Assembly: GCA_946480295.1 (NCBI GenBank)
Contig: CAMLIT010000020.1
Coordinates: 1 to 44,540, forward strand
Direction of reading: 5' to 3'
Source: an uncultured Gemmatimonadota bacterium
GTDB taxonomy: Bacteria > Gemmatimonadota > Gemmatimonadetes > Gemmatimonadales > Gemmatimonadaceae
Length of the DNA stretch: 44,540 nt
Both the position numbers and the translations under genes were made by a program. The notes below the pieces were generated by a model that saw nothing but the letters and a program-made list of their open reading frames with translations, made no database searches and was not told the DNA's origin. Positions 28,449 to 36,506 of this stretch are shown here, in pieces; the stretch's first letter is position 1; every line of letters starts with the position of its first letter.

Positions 28449-29497
28449 AGAGCGACGTCGAGGAAGCGGTGCTCCCGGCGATCGTCGCCCTCCTCGTGGC
28501 GGCGATCGTCGGCGACGTGCTGGTCCTCTCGTTTGGCCAGGGCCCGGGCGCCGTGTATCGCCTGCTCGTCGAGGGGACGTGGGCCAATGCCTACGGCCTC
28601 GGGCAGGTGCTGTACAAGGCGACGACCCTCACCTTCACCGGGCTCGCCGTCGCGGTGGGGATGCGCGCCGGGCTGTTCAACATCGGCGCGGAGAGCCAGC
28701 TCGCCGCGGGCGGGTTCGCCGCCGCGCTCGTGGGGCTGCTCCTGCCGAGCGGACTGCCGGCGCTGCTCACGCTGCCGCTCTATCTCGCGGCGGCGGCGCT
28801 CGGCGGCGGGATCGTCGGCGGTGTCTCCGGCGTGCTCAAGGCCCGCTTCGGCGCGCACGAGGTGATCACGACGATCATGCTCAACTTCGTCGTGCTCGCC
28901 CTGCTGAGCTATCTCGTCTCCGCCCACCTCAAGGTGCCGGAGACGCTCCACACGGCCGACGTGCACAGCGGCGCGCTGCCGCGGCTCGCCGATGTCGCGC
29001 CGCGCTTCCACGGCTCGGCGGCGAATGCGGCGATCCTGCTCGCGGTGCTCGCCGCGCTCCTCACCTGGTGGTACCTCTTCCGCACGCGGCGCGGCTTCGA
29101 GCTGCGGGCGACCGGGCTGCAGCCGGAGGCGGCGGAGTATGGCGGCGTCAACGTGCCCGGCGTCTGGTGGCGGGCGATGGCGCTCTCCGGTGCGCTGGCC
29201 GGGATCGGGGGGCTCAACTTCGTGCTCGGCTACAAGCACTACTACGAGGAGGGCTTCGCCGGCGGCGCCGGCTTCCTCGGCATCGCCGTCGCCCTCGTTG
29301 GCCGCAACCACCCGATCGGCGTCGTCCTCGCCGCCCTGCTCTTCGCGACGATCTCGCAGGGCGGGCTCGCGGTGAACGCGATGGTGCCGAAGGAGATCGT
29401 GGACGTCCTGGAAGGCGTGGTGATCATCGCCGTGGCCGCGTCCGTGCCCGAGGTGCGGCGGCTCGTGCGCAGCGCCCGCCGGAGCACCGAGGCATGA
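28445..29497 (+). CDS. ABC transporter permease (nucleoside type, YufP-like)
   Basis: This 350-aa integral membrane protein has about 8-9 hydrophobic segments. Family marks: GMRAGLFNIGAESQLAAGGFAAA, KARFGAHEVITTIMLNFVVLALLSYL, YGGVNVPGVWWRAMALSGALAGIGG and GFLGIAVALVGRNHPIGVVLAALLF. These are typical of the larger permease (YufP/NupB) of BMP-type importers in the branched-chain amino acid/ribose permease family. The start is the ATG inside the ATPase stop. A periplasmic loop around residues 165-185 is the least conserved part. It pairs with the next permease to form the heterodimeric channel. Confidence 0.92.
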   Translation: MKSDVEEAVLPAIVALLVAAIVGDVLVLSFGQGPGAVYRLLVEGTWANAYGLGQVLYKATTLTFTGLAVAVGMRAGLFNIGAESQLAAGGFAAALVGLLLPSGLPALLTLPLYLAAAALGGGIVGGVSGVLKARFGAHEVITTIMLNFVVLALLSYLVSAHLKVPETLHTADVHSGALPRLADVAPRFHGSAANAAILLAVLAALLTWWYLFRTRRGFELRATGLQPEAAEYGGVNVPGVWWRAMALSGALAGIGGLNFVLGYKHYYEEGFAGGAGFLGIAVALVGRNHPIGVVLAALLFATISQGGLAVNAMVPKEIVDVLEGVVIIAVAASVPEVRRLVRSARRSTEA

Positions 29498-30375
29498 TGC
29501 TCGTCGCCTTCCTCGCGCAGACGCTGCGGATCGCGATCCCGTATCTCTTCGCCGCCGCCGGCGGCGTGATCACGGAGCGCGCGGGACTGATCGGCCTCAC
29601 CCTCGAGGGCTACATGCTCGGCGGCGCGTTCGGCGCGGCGCTCGGCGCGTACTACGGGGGCAACGCATGGCTCGGCGTGTTCGGCGGCATCGCCGTGGGC
29701 GTGCTCCTCGGCCTCGTGTACGGCGTCAGCTCGATCCGCTATCGCGCCGACCAGGTGGTGGTCGGCATCGCCGTCAACCTGCTCGCGATCGGCGCCACGC
29801 GCTTCTTCCTGCGCCTGGCATTCCAGAGCTCCTCGAACTCGCCGCGCGTGCCGGGCTTCGGCGTGGAACGCTCGGGGACCGGGTTCGGCGCGCTCGCGCA
29901 CAACCCGCTCGTCTGGCTCGGCGTCCTCGGCATCCCGTTCATGGCGTGGCTGCTCTACCGCACGCCGTTCGGGCTGCGCGTCCGGGCCGTCGGCGAGCAC
30001 CCGGCGGCGGCGCTGTCGGTGGGCGTGCCGGTCGCGCGGGTGCGCTACCTCGCGGTCATGCTCTCGGGTGTGCTGGCCGGACTCGGCGGAGTGTACCTCG
30101 CGCTCGACCAGCACCAGTTCTCGGCGCAGATGACGGCGGGACGCGGCTACATCGCCCTCGCGGCGACGATCTTCGGCCGCTGGGATCCGGTGCGCGCCGG
30201 CCTCGCCTGCCTGCTCTTCGCCGCCGCCGAGGCGTTCCAGATCCAGCTCCAGGGGGCGCAGCTCATCCCCGCGCAGTTCGTCGAGATGATACCTTACCTC
30301 CTCACCATCGTGGCCGTGGCCGGAGTGGTCGGGCGCGCGGTGCCGCCAGCGGCGCTGGGACGAATCGCGGAGTAG
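29494..30375 (+). CDS. ABC transporter permease (nucleoside type, YufQ-like)
   Basis: This 293-aa protein is the smaller partner permease. It starts ATGATG inside the previous stop. Marks: IPYLFAAAGGVITERAGLIGLTLEGYMLGGAFGAAL, RYRADQVVVGIAVNLLAIGATRFFLR, GLRVRAVGEHPAAALSVGVPVARVRYLAVMLSGVLAGLGGVYL, and GRGYIALAATIFGRWDPVRAGLACLLFAAAEAFQIQLQ. All fit YufQ/NupC-type subunits. About 8 membrane segments are seen. With the BMP protein, ATPase and larger permease it completes the importer. Confidence 0.93.
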   Translation: MMLVAFLAQTLRIAIPYLFAAAGGVITERAGLIGLTLEGYMLGGAFGAALGAYYGGNAWLGVFGGIAVGVLLGLVYGVSSIRYRADQVVVGIAVNLLAIGATRFFLRLAFQSSSNSPRVPGFGVERSGTGFGALAHNPLVWLGVLGIPFMAWLLYRTPFGLRVRAVGEHPAAALSVGVPVARVRYLAVMLSGVLAGLGGVYLALDQHQFSAQMTAGRGYIALAATIFGRWDPVRAGLACLLFAAAEAFQIQLQGAQLIPAQFVEMIPYLLTIVAVAGVVGRAVPPAALGRIAE

Positions 30376-30376
30376 C

Positions 30377-31645
30377 ATGGGCAAGCTGGTGGTCCTGATG
30401 ATCACCGCGTTCGTGGACATGGTGGGGCTGCTGATGATCCTGCCCCTCCTGCCCTTCTACGCGGAGTCGCTCGGCGCGGGCGCGACGGCCGTCGGGCTGC
30501 TCGTCTCGTCGTTCGCCATCGCCCAGCTGCTCGCCGCGCCGCTCTGGGGCCGCTTCTCCGACCGCTACGGTCGACGTCCCGCGCTGCTCGTCGGGCTCGG
30601 CGCGTCCGCGGTGGCGTACGTCATCTTCGGCTACGCGACCTCGCTCTGGCTGCTCTTCCTGTCGCGCCTCGTGCAGGGGGCCGGCGGCGGCACCGTGAGC
30701 GTGATCCAGGCCTACGTGGCCGATGCGGTGCCGCCACAGGACCGGGCGAAGGGACTGGGATGGATCTCGGCGTCGACGAATGCCGGCGTCGCGCTGGGAC
30801 CGATGCTCGGCTCGGTGATCATGCCCCTCGGGCGCGAGGCGCCGGGGCTGTGCGCGGCGGCGCTCTGCGTCGTCAACATCATGTTCGCCTGGCGCTTCCT
30901 CGTCGAGTCGCGCGACATGGTCGAGGCGCGGACCACTCGCGGCAAGCGCGTTCGGTCGCGCGACCGCCTGCTGCACGTCATCACGCATTCGGCGGAGCCG
31001 GCGCCGCGGCTGATCTGGATCTACGCCGTCGCGATGGGCGCCTTCCAGGGCGTGATGGCGATGCTCGCGCTCTTCCTCGCGGCACGCTTCGGCGTCACGC
31101 AGGAGACGATCGGCTTCTTCTTCACCTACATCGGCGTCATCTCGGTGGTGACCCGCGCGGTCATCCTGGGGTGGGCAGTGGACCGGTTCGGCGAAGCGCG
31201 GCTGTCGCGCTTCGGGTCCGCGCTCCTCGCCATCGGCATCGCCGCGCTCCCGTTCATGCACCGGCTGGCCGATCCGCGTGCCGTGGACAACGCGCTCGGA
31301 GGCTTCCTGCCGGTCGGCATCATTGCCCTGGTACCGTATGTGCCGCTGGCCCTTGCGATTGCGCTCATCCCGCTGGGGACGGCGTTCACCTTCCCCTGCG
31401 TGACGGCGCTGCTCTCGCGCGTGATCCCGAGCGACGAGCGGGGCGTCTACATGGGGGTGCAGCAGACGTTCGGGGGAGTGGCGCGCGTGATCTTTCCCGT
31501 GCTCGCGGGCTTTCTCTTCGACCGGATCATCGAGCTGCCATTTCTGGTGTCGGCGGCGCTCGTCACAGGCACCATATTCCTGGGGCTCGGGATGGAGGAG
31601 TACACCCGCCAGAAGCCGGAGGGGAAAACGGCGCCGGCGGCGTGA
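30377..31645 (+). CDS. MFS transporter (TetA/DHA1-like)
   Basis: This 422-aa protein has 12 predicted membrane helices. It starts one base after the permease stop, so it belongs to the same operon. The MFS motif A between helices 2 and 3 reads GRFSDRYGRRPALLVGLGASA, and helix 4 carries SRLVQGAGGGTVSVIQAYVADAVPPQDRAKGLGW, the TetA-like antiporter pattern. It ends in a short Lys/Pro-rich tail. Proton-driven efflux of a drug or metabolite is the family norm. Its position after a nucleoside importer suggests export of a product or toxic analogue, which is only inference. Confidence 0.9.
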   Translation: MGKLVVLMITAFVDMVGLLMILPLLPFYAESLGAGATAVGLLVSSFAIAQLLAAPLWGRFSDRYGRRPALLVGLGASAVAYVIFGYATSLWLLFLSRLVQGAGGGTVSVIQAYVADAVPPQDRAKGLGWISASTNAGVALGPMLGSVIMPLGREAPGLCAAALCVVNIMFAWRFLVESRDMVEARTTRGKRVRSRDRLLHVITHSAEPAPRLIWIYAVAMGAFQGVMAMLALFLAARFGVTQETIGFFFTYIGVISVVTRAVILGWAVDRFGEARLSRFGSALLAIGIAALPFMHRLADPRAVDNALGGFLPVGIIALVPYVPLALAIALIPLGTAFTFPCVTALLSRVIPSDERGVYMGVQQTFGGVARVIFPVLAGFLFDRIIELPFLVSAALVTGTIFLGLGMEEYTRQKPEGKTAPAA

Positions 31646-31809
31646 CCTTTGGGCCCCCCTTGGCAGTCCGGATGGTACGGCTCTTGTCGTCCGGACCGGC
31701 GAGGTGCAGACCGAGCACGTCTCTTCGGGGTAGCACGTCGGAAGCCGGCCGCAACATGGGCCACGTCTCACGCTCGCCCGAAGGAAAGCCGGGCGGCCCT
31801 CTCTTCTTC

Positions 31810-31814
31810 AGGAG
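31810..31814 (+). promoter_or_regulatory. Shine-Dalgarno site that fixes the M30-like gene start
   Basis: AGGAG lies 7 bases before the ATG at 31822 but only 1 base before the in-frame ATG at 31816. The former is therefore the better start. The 176-bp gap upstream shows no confident promoter. Confidence 0.6.
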
Positions 31815-31821
31815 CATGCGC

Positions 31822-33549
31822 ATGCTCGCGATGCGTCGCGAAGCGGTAGTCCTCGTCGGCATCCTGGCCCTCGCCGCCTGCGGCTCGAACGACGGCACGG
31901 GGCCGACGACGAATGGTGGCCCGGTCTCCTGTTCGTCGCCCGTGAGCCTTGGCCTGCACCAGGTGGTCACGCTCGCCGCCGGCGTCTCGAACTGCACGAT
32001 CGCCGGCGGCTCGAGCCATCAGGAGTACGTGCTGGTGCCGTTCTACGGCTCGCAGGTGAACACGTCGTCCACGGCGCTCACGGTGACGGGCACGGGCACG
32101 GACGCGGTCAACGGTTCCGTGTCGGCGAACGACCTGGCGCCGCTGGCGAACATGCTGCCGGGCGCCGACGTCCCCGCGGGCGACGGACCGGTGCCCGACC
32201 ACGCCTTCGAGTGGCGGCTGCGACAGACGGCGCGCCGGGTGGTGGCGCCGCGCGTCGCCGCGGCACGGCAGATCGTCGCGTCGTCGATGCGGCCGTCCTA
32301 CGCCGCGGTGCCGGGGACGGTGCAGGTCGGCGACACGGTGACGCTGAACGCGAACGCGGACTCCGCGTGCAGCGCGCCGATCTACCACAAGGCGCGCGTG
32401 GCCGCGGTGGGCACGAAGGCCATCGTGCTCTCCGACGTCAACAATCCGACGGGCGGCTTCACGGACATCGAGTACGACTCGATCGCCACCATCTTCGACA
32501 CGCTGGTGGATCCGGTCGACGAGCAGAACTTCGGCGCGCCCACGGACATCGACAACAACGGCCACATCCTGCTCTTCTTCACCGAGAAGGTGAACGAGCT
32601 CACGCCGCCGGGGAGCCAGTCGTACGTCGGCGGGTTCTTCCATCCGCGCGACCTGCTGCCGCCGAGCGGCAGCAGCCCGCTCGGCACCTGCCCGGCGAGC
32701 AACTACGCCGAGATGTTCTACCTGATGGTGCCCGACCCGACCGGCGTCGTGAACGGGAACGTGCGCTCGAAGAGTCTCGTGGCGCGCGTCACCGTCGGCA
32801 CGACGGGCCACGAATTCCAGCATCTCATCAACGCCTCGCGCCGGTTCTACGTGAACACGACGGCGGCGCCGATGGAGGAGGTCTGGCTCAACGAGGGGCT
32901 GAGCCACATCGCCGAGGCGCTGATCTTCTACAAGGCGAGCGGCTTCCAGCCGCGCCAGGACCTGGACTCGCTCAAGATCCTGTCGTCGCAGCGGGCGATC
33001 GATGCGTTCAACGAGTACCAGATCAACAACTTCGGCCGCTACAACGAGTTCATCTCCCATGTCGGCAAGTACGGGCCGTACTCCGACAACGACTCGCTGG
33101 CCACGCGCGGGGCGACCTGGGACATGCTGCGCTACCTGGCGGACCATCATGGGTCGAACGACGGCACGCAGTGGCAGCAGCTCGTGAACTCGACGACGAC
33201 GGGGCTGGCGAACCTGAAGAACGTCTACGGCGCGGACGTGATGAACCAGATCCGCGACTGGGCGACGTCGGTGTACACGGACGACTTCTCGAACGTGGAC
33301 GCGAGCTGGCAGCAGCCGAGCTGGAATCTGCGCTCGGTCATGGAATACCACTCGCTGTGGCGGGCCTATGCCCTGTCGATGGAGTCGCTGCAGCCGTCGT
33401 CGCCGCTGACGCTGAGCCTCGTGGCCGGCGGGAGCGCGTACGTGCAGTTCGCGACGGCGGCGGGCAAGGACGGCAAGCTGCAGTTCTCCGTTGGTGCGGG
33501 TCAGGCGATCCCGCAGGAGCTGCAGTTCTCGATCGTGCGGATACAGTAA
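31822..33549 (+). CDS. Lipoprotein zinc metallopeptidase, M30 (hyicolysin)-like
   Basis: From the ATG at 31822 the protein is 575 aa. The signal ends in LALAAC (lipobox Cys20), followed by a Gly/Thr/Ser-rich linker. The zinc motif is TTGHEFQHLIN (His330, Glu331, His334), and the downstream Glu lies in EEVWLNEGLSHIAEAL about 20-25 residues on. This arrangement, with FGAPTDIDNNGHILLFFTEKVN ahead of it, matches the M30-like secreted peptidases. A C-terminal beta-rich segment (SAYVQFATAAGKDGKLQFSVGAG) may be a binding domain. It probably sits on the outer membrane and degrades or processes external protein. Two tandem hairpins follow its stop. It has its own Shine-Dalgarno and is not tightly linked to the MFS gene. 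Confidence 0.78.
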   Translation: MLAMRREAVVLVGILALAACGSNDGTGPTTNGGPVSCSSPVSLGLHQVVTLAAGVSNCTIAGGSSHQEYVLVPFYGSQVNTSSTALTVTGTGTDAVNGSVSANDLAPLANMLPGADVPAGDGPVPDHAFEWRLRQTARRVVAPRVAAARQIVASSMRPSYAAVPGTVQVGDTVTLNANADSACSAPIYHKARVAAVGTKAIVLSDVNNPTGGFTDIEYDSIATIFDTLVDPVDEQNFGAPTDIDNNGHILLFFTEKVNELTPPGSQSYVGGFFHPRDLLPPSGSSPLGTCPASNYAEMFYLMVPDPTGVVNGNVRSKSLVARVTVGTTGHEFQHLINASRRFYVNTTAAPMEEVWLNEGLSHIAEALIFYKASGFQPRQDLDSLKILSSQRAIDAFNEYQINNFGRYNEFISHVGKYGPYSDNDSLATRGATWDMLRYLADHHGSNDGTQWQQLVNSTTTGLANLKNVYGADVMNQIRDWATSVYTDDFSNVDASWQQPSWNLRSVMEYHSLWRAYALSMESLQPSSPLTLSLVAGGSAYVQFATAAGKDGKLQFSVGAGQAIPQELQFSIVRIQ

Positions 33550-33551
33550 GG

Positions 33552-33589
33552 GCTGGCGGGTGCGCGCCATCGTGCGCGCGCCCGCCAGC
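33552..33589. terminator. 16-bp stem terminator-like hairpin after the peptidase gene
   Basis: GCTGGCGGG-T-GCGCGC (33552-33567) pairs with GCGCGC-G-CCCGCCAGC (33574-33589) with one T-G wobble and a 6-base loop. It begins 2 bases after the stop codon. No T-tract follows. It lies between convergent genes. Confidence 0.65.
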
Positions 33590-33638
33590 GCGGTACCGGG
33601 CGTGAGGCGCGCGCGACGCGCGGCCCGCCCGGTGCCGC
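33590..33638. terminator. Second hairpin, abutting the ANTAR gene stop
   Basis: Arms 33590-33602 and 33626-33638 pair over 13 bp with one wobble pair. A further CGCGCG/CGCGCG stem lies inside. It directly adjoins the stop of the minus-strand ANTAR regulator, so it is its likely 3' end. Confidence 0.55.
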
Positions 33639-33639
33639 C

Positions 33640-34260
33640 CTAGCGGTGCTCCCGCGCGGTCTCCTGGAGCCCGGGCTCGCTGGCGAGCACCGCCTTCGCG
33701 ATCTCCACCATCGGCACCGAGCGGTCCTGGCTCGTGCGCTGCAGGATCCGATACGCCTCCTGCTCCGACGAGCCGGTGCGACGCATGAGGATCCCCTTCG
33801 CGCGCTCGATCGTCTTGCGGTTCTCGAGCGCCATGCGCGCGGCTTCCGCGTCCTTCTTCGCGGTCATCAGCTCCTTCGCGCGCGTCGCCGCCAGGCGGAT
33901 CGTCGAATCGAGCACGCGCGGCGGCGCCGGCTTCGGGAGGAAGGCGATCGCCGCCGTCTCCGTCACGTCGCGGTCGGTGAGCGTGACCGACTGGTCGCCG
34001 CTGAACAGCACGACGGCCACGCCGGGGAGGTTCTTCGTGATCTTCTCGGCGGCCTCGATCCCCGAGCCGTCGGGCATGTGCACGTCGAGGAGCACCACGT
34101 CGGGCGCCACGTCCTTCGCGCTCTCGAACGCGTCGCGACCGCTCGCGACCTCCGACACGACGCTGTGGCCCAGCGCGGTCAGCAGGTCGGCGAGGATCGA
34201 ACGCGCGTTGTCGTCGTCCTCGGCCACCAGCACACGGATCTTCACAGTCGAATCAGGCAT
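33640..34260 (-). CDS. ANTAR-domain response regulator (antiterminator type)
   Basis: This 206-aa protein has an N-terminal receiver: acidic residues in VLVAEDDDNARS, phospho-acceptor Asp59 in PDVVLLDVHMPDGSG, and the conserved Lys in AFLPKPAPP. A coiled-coil linker (about 120-145) leads to a C-terminal ANTAR domain with ALENRKTIERAKGILMRRTGSSEQEAYRILQRTSQDRSVPMVEIAKAVL. ANTAR proteins bind paired hexaloop RNA hairpins and prevent transcription termination when phosphorylated. Typical target hairpins were not found in this window. It follows the hybrid histidine kinase by 42 bp on the same strand, which is the likely phosphodonor. Confidence 0.92.
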   Translation of the reverse strand: MPDSTVKIRVLVAEDDDNARSILADLLTALGHSVVSEVASGRDAFESAKDVAPDVVLLDVHMPDGSGIEAAEKITKNLPGVAVVLFSGDQSVTLTDRDVTETAAIAFLPKPAPPRVLDSTIRLAATRAKELMTAKKDAEAARMALENRKTIERAKGILMRRTGSSEQEAYRILQRTSQDRSVPMVEIAKAVLASEPGLQETAREHR

Positions 34261-34302
34261 CGTCCGAATGAATTGCGGTCACGTCCACTGAGGCGCTAGC
34301 GG

Positions 34303-36294
34303 TCACGCGTCGCCCGCTACCTGCGCCAGCAGCTCCGACGTTCGAACCGGCTTGCGGAGAATGAAATCTACCTGTGTGCCCTCCCCCACCCGCGGTTCCC
34401 ATCCCGTCACGACCCCGATGCGCAGCGTCGGACAGCGCTCGCGCGCCTGCGCGATCAGATCCCAGCCACTCCCGTCGGGGAGCCCGATGTCCGTCACCAG
34501 GACGTCGAACTGCTCCCGGTCCAGCGTCGCCGTCGCGTCCTGCAGGCAGTTCACCGTCTGCACGGTGTGCCCGTCCGACTCGAGCAGCGCCTGCATGAAC
34601 TCCCGGCTGTCGGTGTGATCCTCGACGAGGAGCACGCGCACCGGCGTGCGCCGCCGCGGCAGGTCGGCGTCCGTCGTCGGACCGCCGAGCACCGCGAAGG
34701 GGAAGACGAGCCGCACCGTCGTACCCGCGCCCGGCATGGACTCGATCTCGGCGTGACCGCGGTGGCGCTTCACGATGCCGTACACCTCCGCGAGCCCGAG
34801 TCCCGTGCCCTGCTGCCCCTTCGTCGTGAAGAATGGTTCGAACGCGCGCTCGCGGACCTCGGCCGACATGCCGACGCCCGAATCGCGCACCTCGACGGCG
34901 ACGTCGCCGTTCTGCATGTACGTGCGGATGCCCAGCACGCCGCCGCCGGCCATGGCGTCGAGGGCGTTCTGGACGAGGTTCAGCAGCGCCTCGCGCAGCT
35001 CGCCGGCGATGCCGCGCACCATCGCGCCCGGCGTGAGGTCGCTCTCCAGCTGGATGTGCCCCCCCTTCGCGCGCTCGGCCCAGATCGGGCGCGTGATCGC
35101 GACGACCTCGTCGCAGACGAGGGAGAGGTCGACGAGCTCCTCGCGCTCGCCCTGGAGCGGCTCCTGGCGGATGAAGCGGCCGACGCGCGCGGCGGTCGCC
35201 GCGCCGGTCTCCGCCGCCTTCGCGATCCGCTCGGCGTAGTCGCGCACCTTCTCCGGGTGCTCGGCGTTCGCCGAGAGGAGGTAGGCCGCGGCCATGATCG
35301 GGTTGAGGGCGTTGTTGACGTCGTGCATGACACCGGCGGCGAGCTGGCCGACGGCGGCGAGGCGGCGCTCGCGGGCACGCGCTTCCTGGAGGGCGAGGAG
35401 CTCCTGCGTGCGCTCCTGCACCATGCGCTCGAGGCGCTCGGCTTCCGTCGACACGCGCTCGTACAGCGCGGCGGTGCGGTGCACCTCCTCCTCGAGTCGT
35501 TTGGCGAGCTGGGTCTTCAGCGTGACGTCGCGCTCCACCGTGACGGCGCCGCGGATCTTCCCGTGCTCGTCGTACAGCGGGTTGGAGTTGACCTCGATGA
35601 TGACCTGCATCCCGTCGGCGCCGCGCTTGACGGCGAGCGTCTCGCCGCGCACGCGCTCGCCGCGGAGGGCGCGCGCCGTCGGGTGCTCGTGCATGAAGAG
35701 GCTCGTCCCGTCGATCGTGCGCGGCCGGTCGAGCTGCCAGAGCTCGCGCAGCGTCGCCGGCTCGCCGGTCGGATGGTCCACCTGCGCCTGGGCGTTCGAG
35801 CGCACGGTGCGCCCGTCGGCGTCCACGACGCGGACGGAGTCGGGGATGACGTCGAAGATGGACTCGAGCTGCGCGACGCTGCGCGCCAGGTCCTCACGCA
35901 GCTCTTCCCGCTCGGTGACGTCGATGCCGGCGAAGACGACGCCGCGCCCGCCCAGCTCCTCGCTGAGCGGGGCGAAGGTCGTCTCGACGAGCCGCCGCCC
36001 GCCGCGGATCTGGAAGGGGATGCGCGCGGCGAGGATCGGCGTGCCGTCGAACGCCGCGTCGATCTGCTCCGTGAGATCGGCGAGGGCGTTCGGAAAGGCG
36101 TCGTAGATCGACCGGTGGCTCGGCTGGCCGACGTCCAGGCCGGTGAGCTCGCGGTAGCGCGCGTTCGCGCTGGCGAGCTTGCCGTCGCCGTCGAAGATGG
36201 CGAGCGCCAGGGGGACAGCCTCGAACAGCGCCTCGAGCCGCGCCACCTGCGCGCCCTGACGGCTGAAATCCAGATCGGCGTTGGAGTGCGTCAC
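34303..36294 (-). CDS. PAS-containing hybrid histidine kinase with C-terminal receiver
   Basis: From a GTG at 36294 the protein is 663 aa and cytoplasmic (no membrane helix). Order: PAS 1 (about 15-130), PAS 2 (about 140-260), coiled coil (260-310), dimerisation/phospho-acceptor box GQLAAGVMHDVNNALNP (His324), ATPase domain with LLNLVQNALDAM (Asn443), DSGVGM and GTGLGLAEVYGIV, and a receiver domain with VEDHTDSRE and phospho-site Asp602 in VTDIGLPDGSG. The PAS domains could sense redox, light or small ligands; no haem or flavin motif is evident. The start is supported by a TTGACA-N17-CATTCT promoter 64 bases upstream, which rules out the GTG at 36357. It is the probable partner of the ANTAR regulator. 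Confidence 0.88.
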   Translation of the reverse strand: MTHSNADLDFSRQGAQVARLEALFEAVPLALAIFDGDGKLASANARYRELTGLDVGQPSHRSIYDAFPNALADLTEQIDAAFDGTPILAARIPFQIRGGRRLVETTFAPLSEELGGRGVVFAGIDVTEREELREDLARSVAQLESIFDVIPDSVRVVDADGRTVRSNAQAQVDHPTGEPATLRELWQLDRPRTIDGTSLFMHEHPTARALRGERVRGETLAVKRGADGMQVIIEVNSNPLYDEHGKIRGAVTVERDVTLKTQLAKRLEEEVHRTAALYERVSTEAERLERMVQERTQELLALQEARARERRLAAVGQLAAGVMHDVNNALNPIMAAAYLLSANAEHPEKVRDYAERIAKAAETGAATAARVGRFIRQEPLQGEREELVDLSLVCDEVVAITRPIWAERAKGGHIQLESDLTPGAMVRGIAGELREALLNLVQNALDAMAGGGVLGIRTYMQNGDVAVEVRDSGVGMSAEVRERAFEPFFTTKGQQGTGLGLAEVYGIVKRHRGHAEIESMPGAGTTVRLVFPFAVLGGPTTDADLPRRRTPVRVLLVEDHTDSREFMQALLESDGHTVQTVNCLQDATATLDREQFDVLVTDIGLPDGSGWDLIAQARERCPTLRIGVVTGWEPRVGEGTQVDFILRKPVRTSELLAQVAGDA

Positions 36295-36357
36295 GGGAAC
36301 GGCTCTGGGGGGCAAATCGCCGGGCGCGGCACGCGGCGCCGGCTCGGCGGTGTCCAC

Positions 36358-36386
36358 AGAATGGACGGCGGGTAGTGCCGTGTCAA
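36358..36386 (-). promoter_or_regulatory. Sigma-70-like promoter for the hybrid kinase
   Basis: On the minus strand TTGACA (36386-36381) is followed after exactly 17 bases by CATTCT (36363-36358). It would give a 5' leader of about 55 bases to the GTG at 36294. The perfect -35 and consensus spacing make this the best promoter in the window. Confidence 0.55.
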
Positions 36387-36506
36387 TGACGGGGGGTGCT
36401 GCACGCTCGCAACACCGAACGATGGTAGCCCTCGATGTCGTCGCGCCGCCGAAAGGTGACCTGAGACACCGCGCGCACTGCAGGCCGATGGCGCGTGCCC
36501 ACCGGC

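Noticed and set aside
31689..31696. Second GTCCGGAC palindrome as a MarR operator
   Set aside because: An 8-bp GC-rich word is expected by chance in 44 kb of this composition; no positional support.
31660..31700. Sigma-54-type promoter (TTGGCA...) before the M30-like gene
   Set aside because: The -12 element is absent at the needed spacing; also no convincing -10 for sigma-70.
33552..33589. Hexaloop hairpin next to the ANTAR gene as an ANTAR RNA target
   Set aside because: On the minus strand the loop is ACGATG: position 1 is A, but position 4 is A, not the required G. It also lies at the 3' end and has no partner hexaloop stem.
36357..36357. GTG at 36357 as start of the hybrid kinase
   Set aside because: It lies upstream of the predicted transcription start of the TTGACA-N17-CATTCT promoter.
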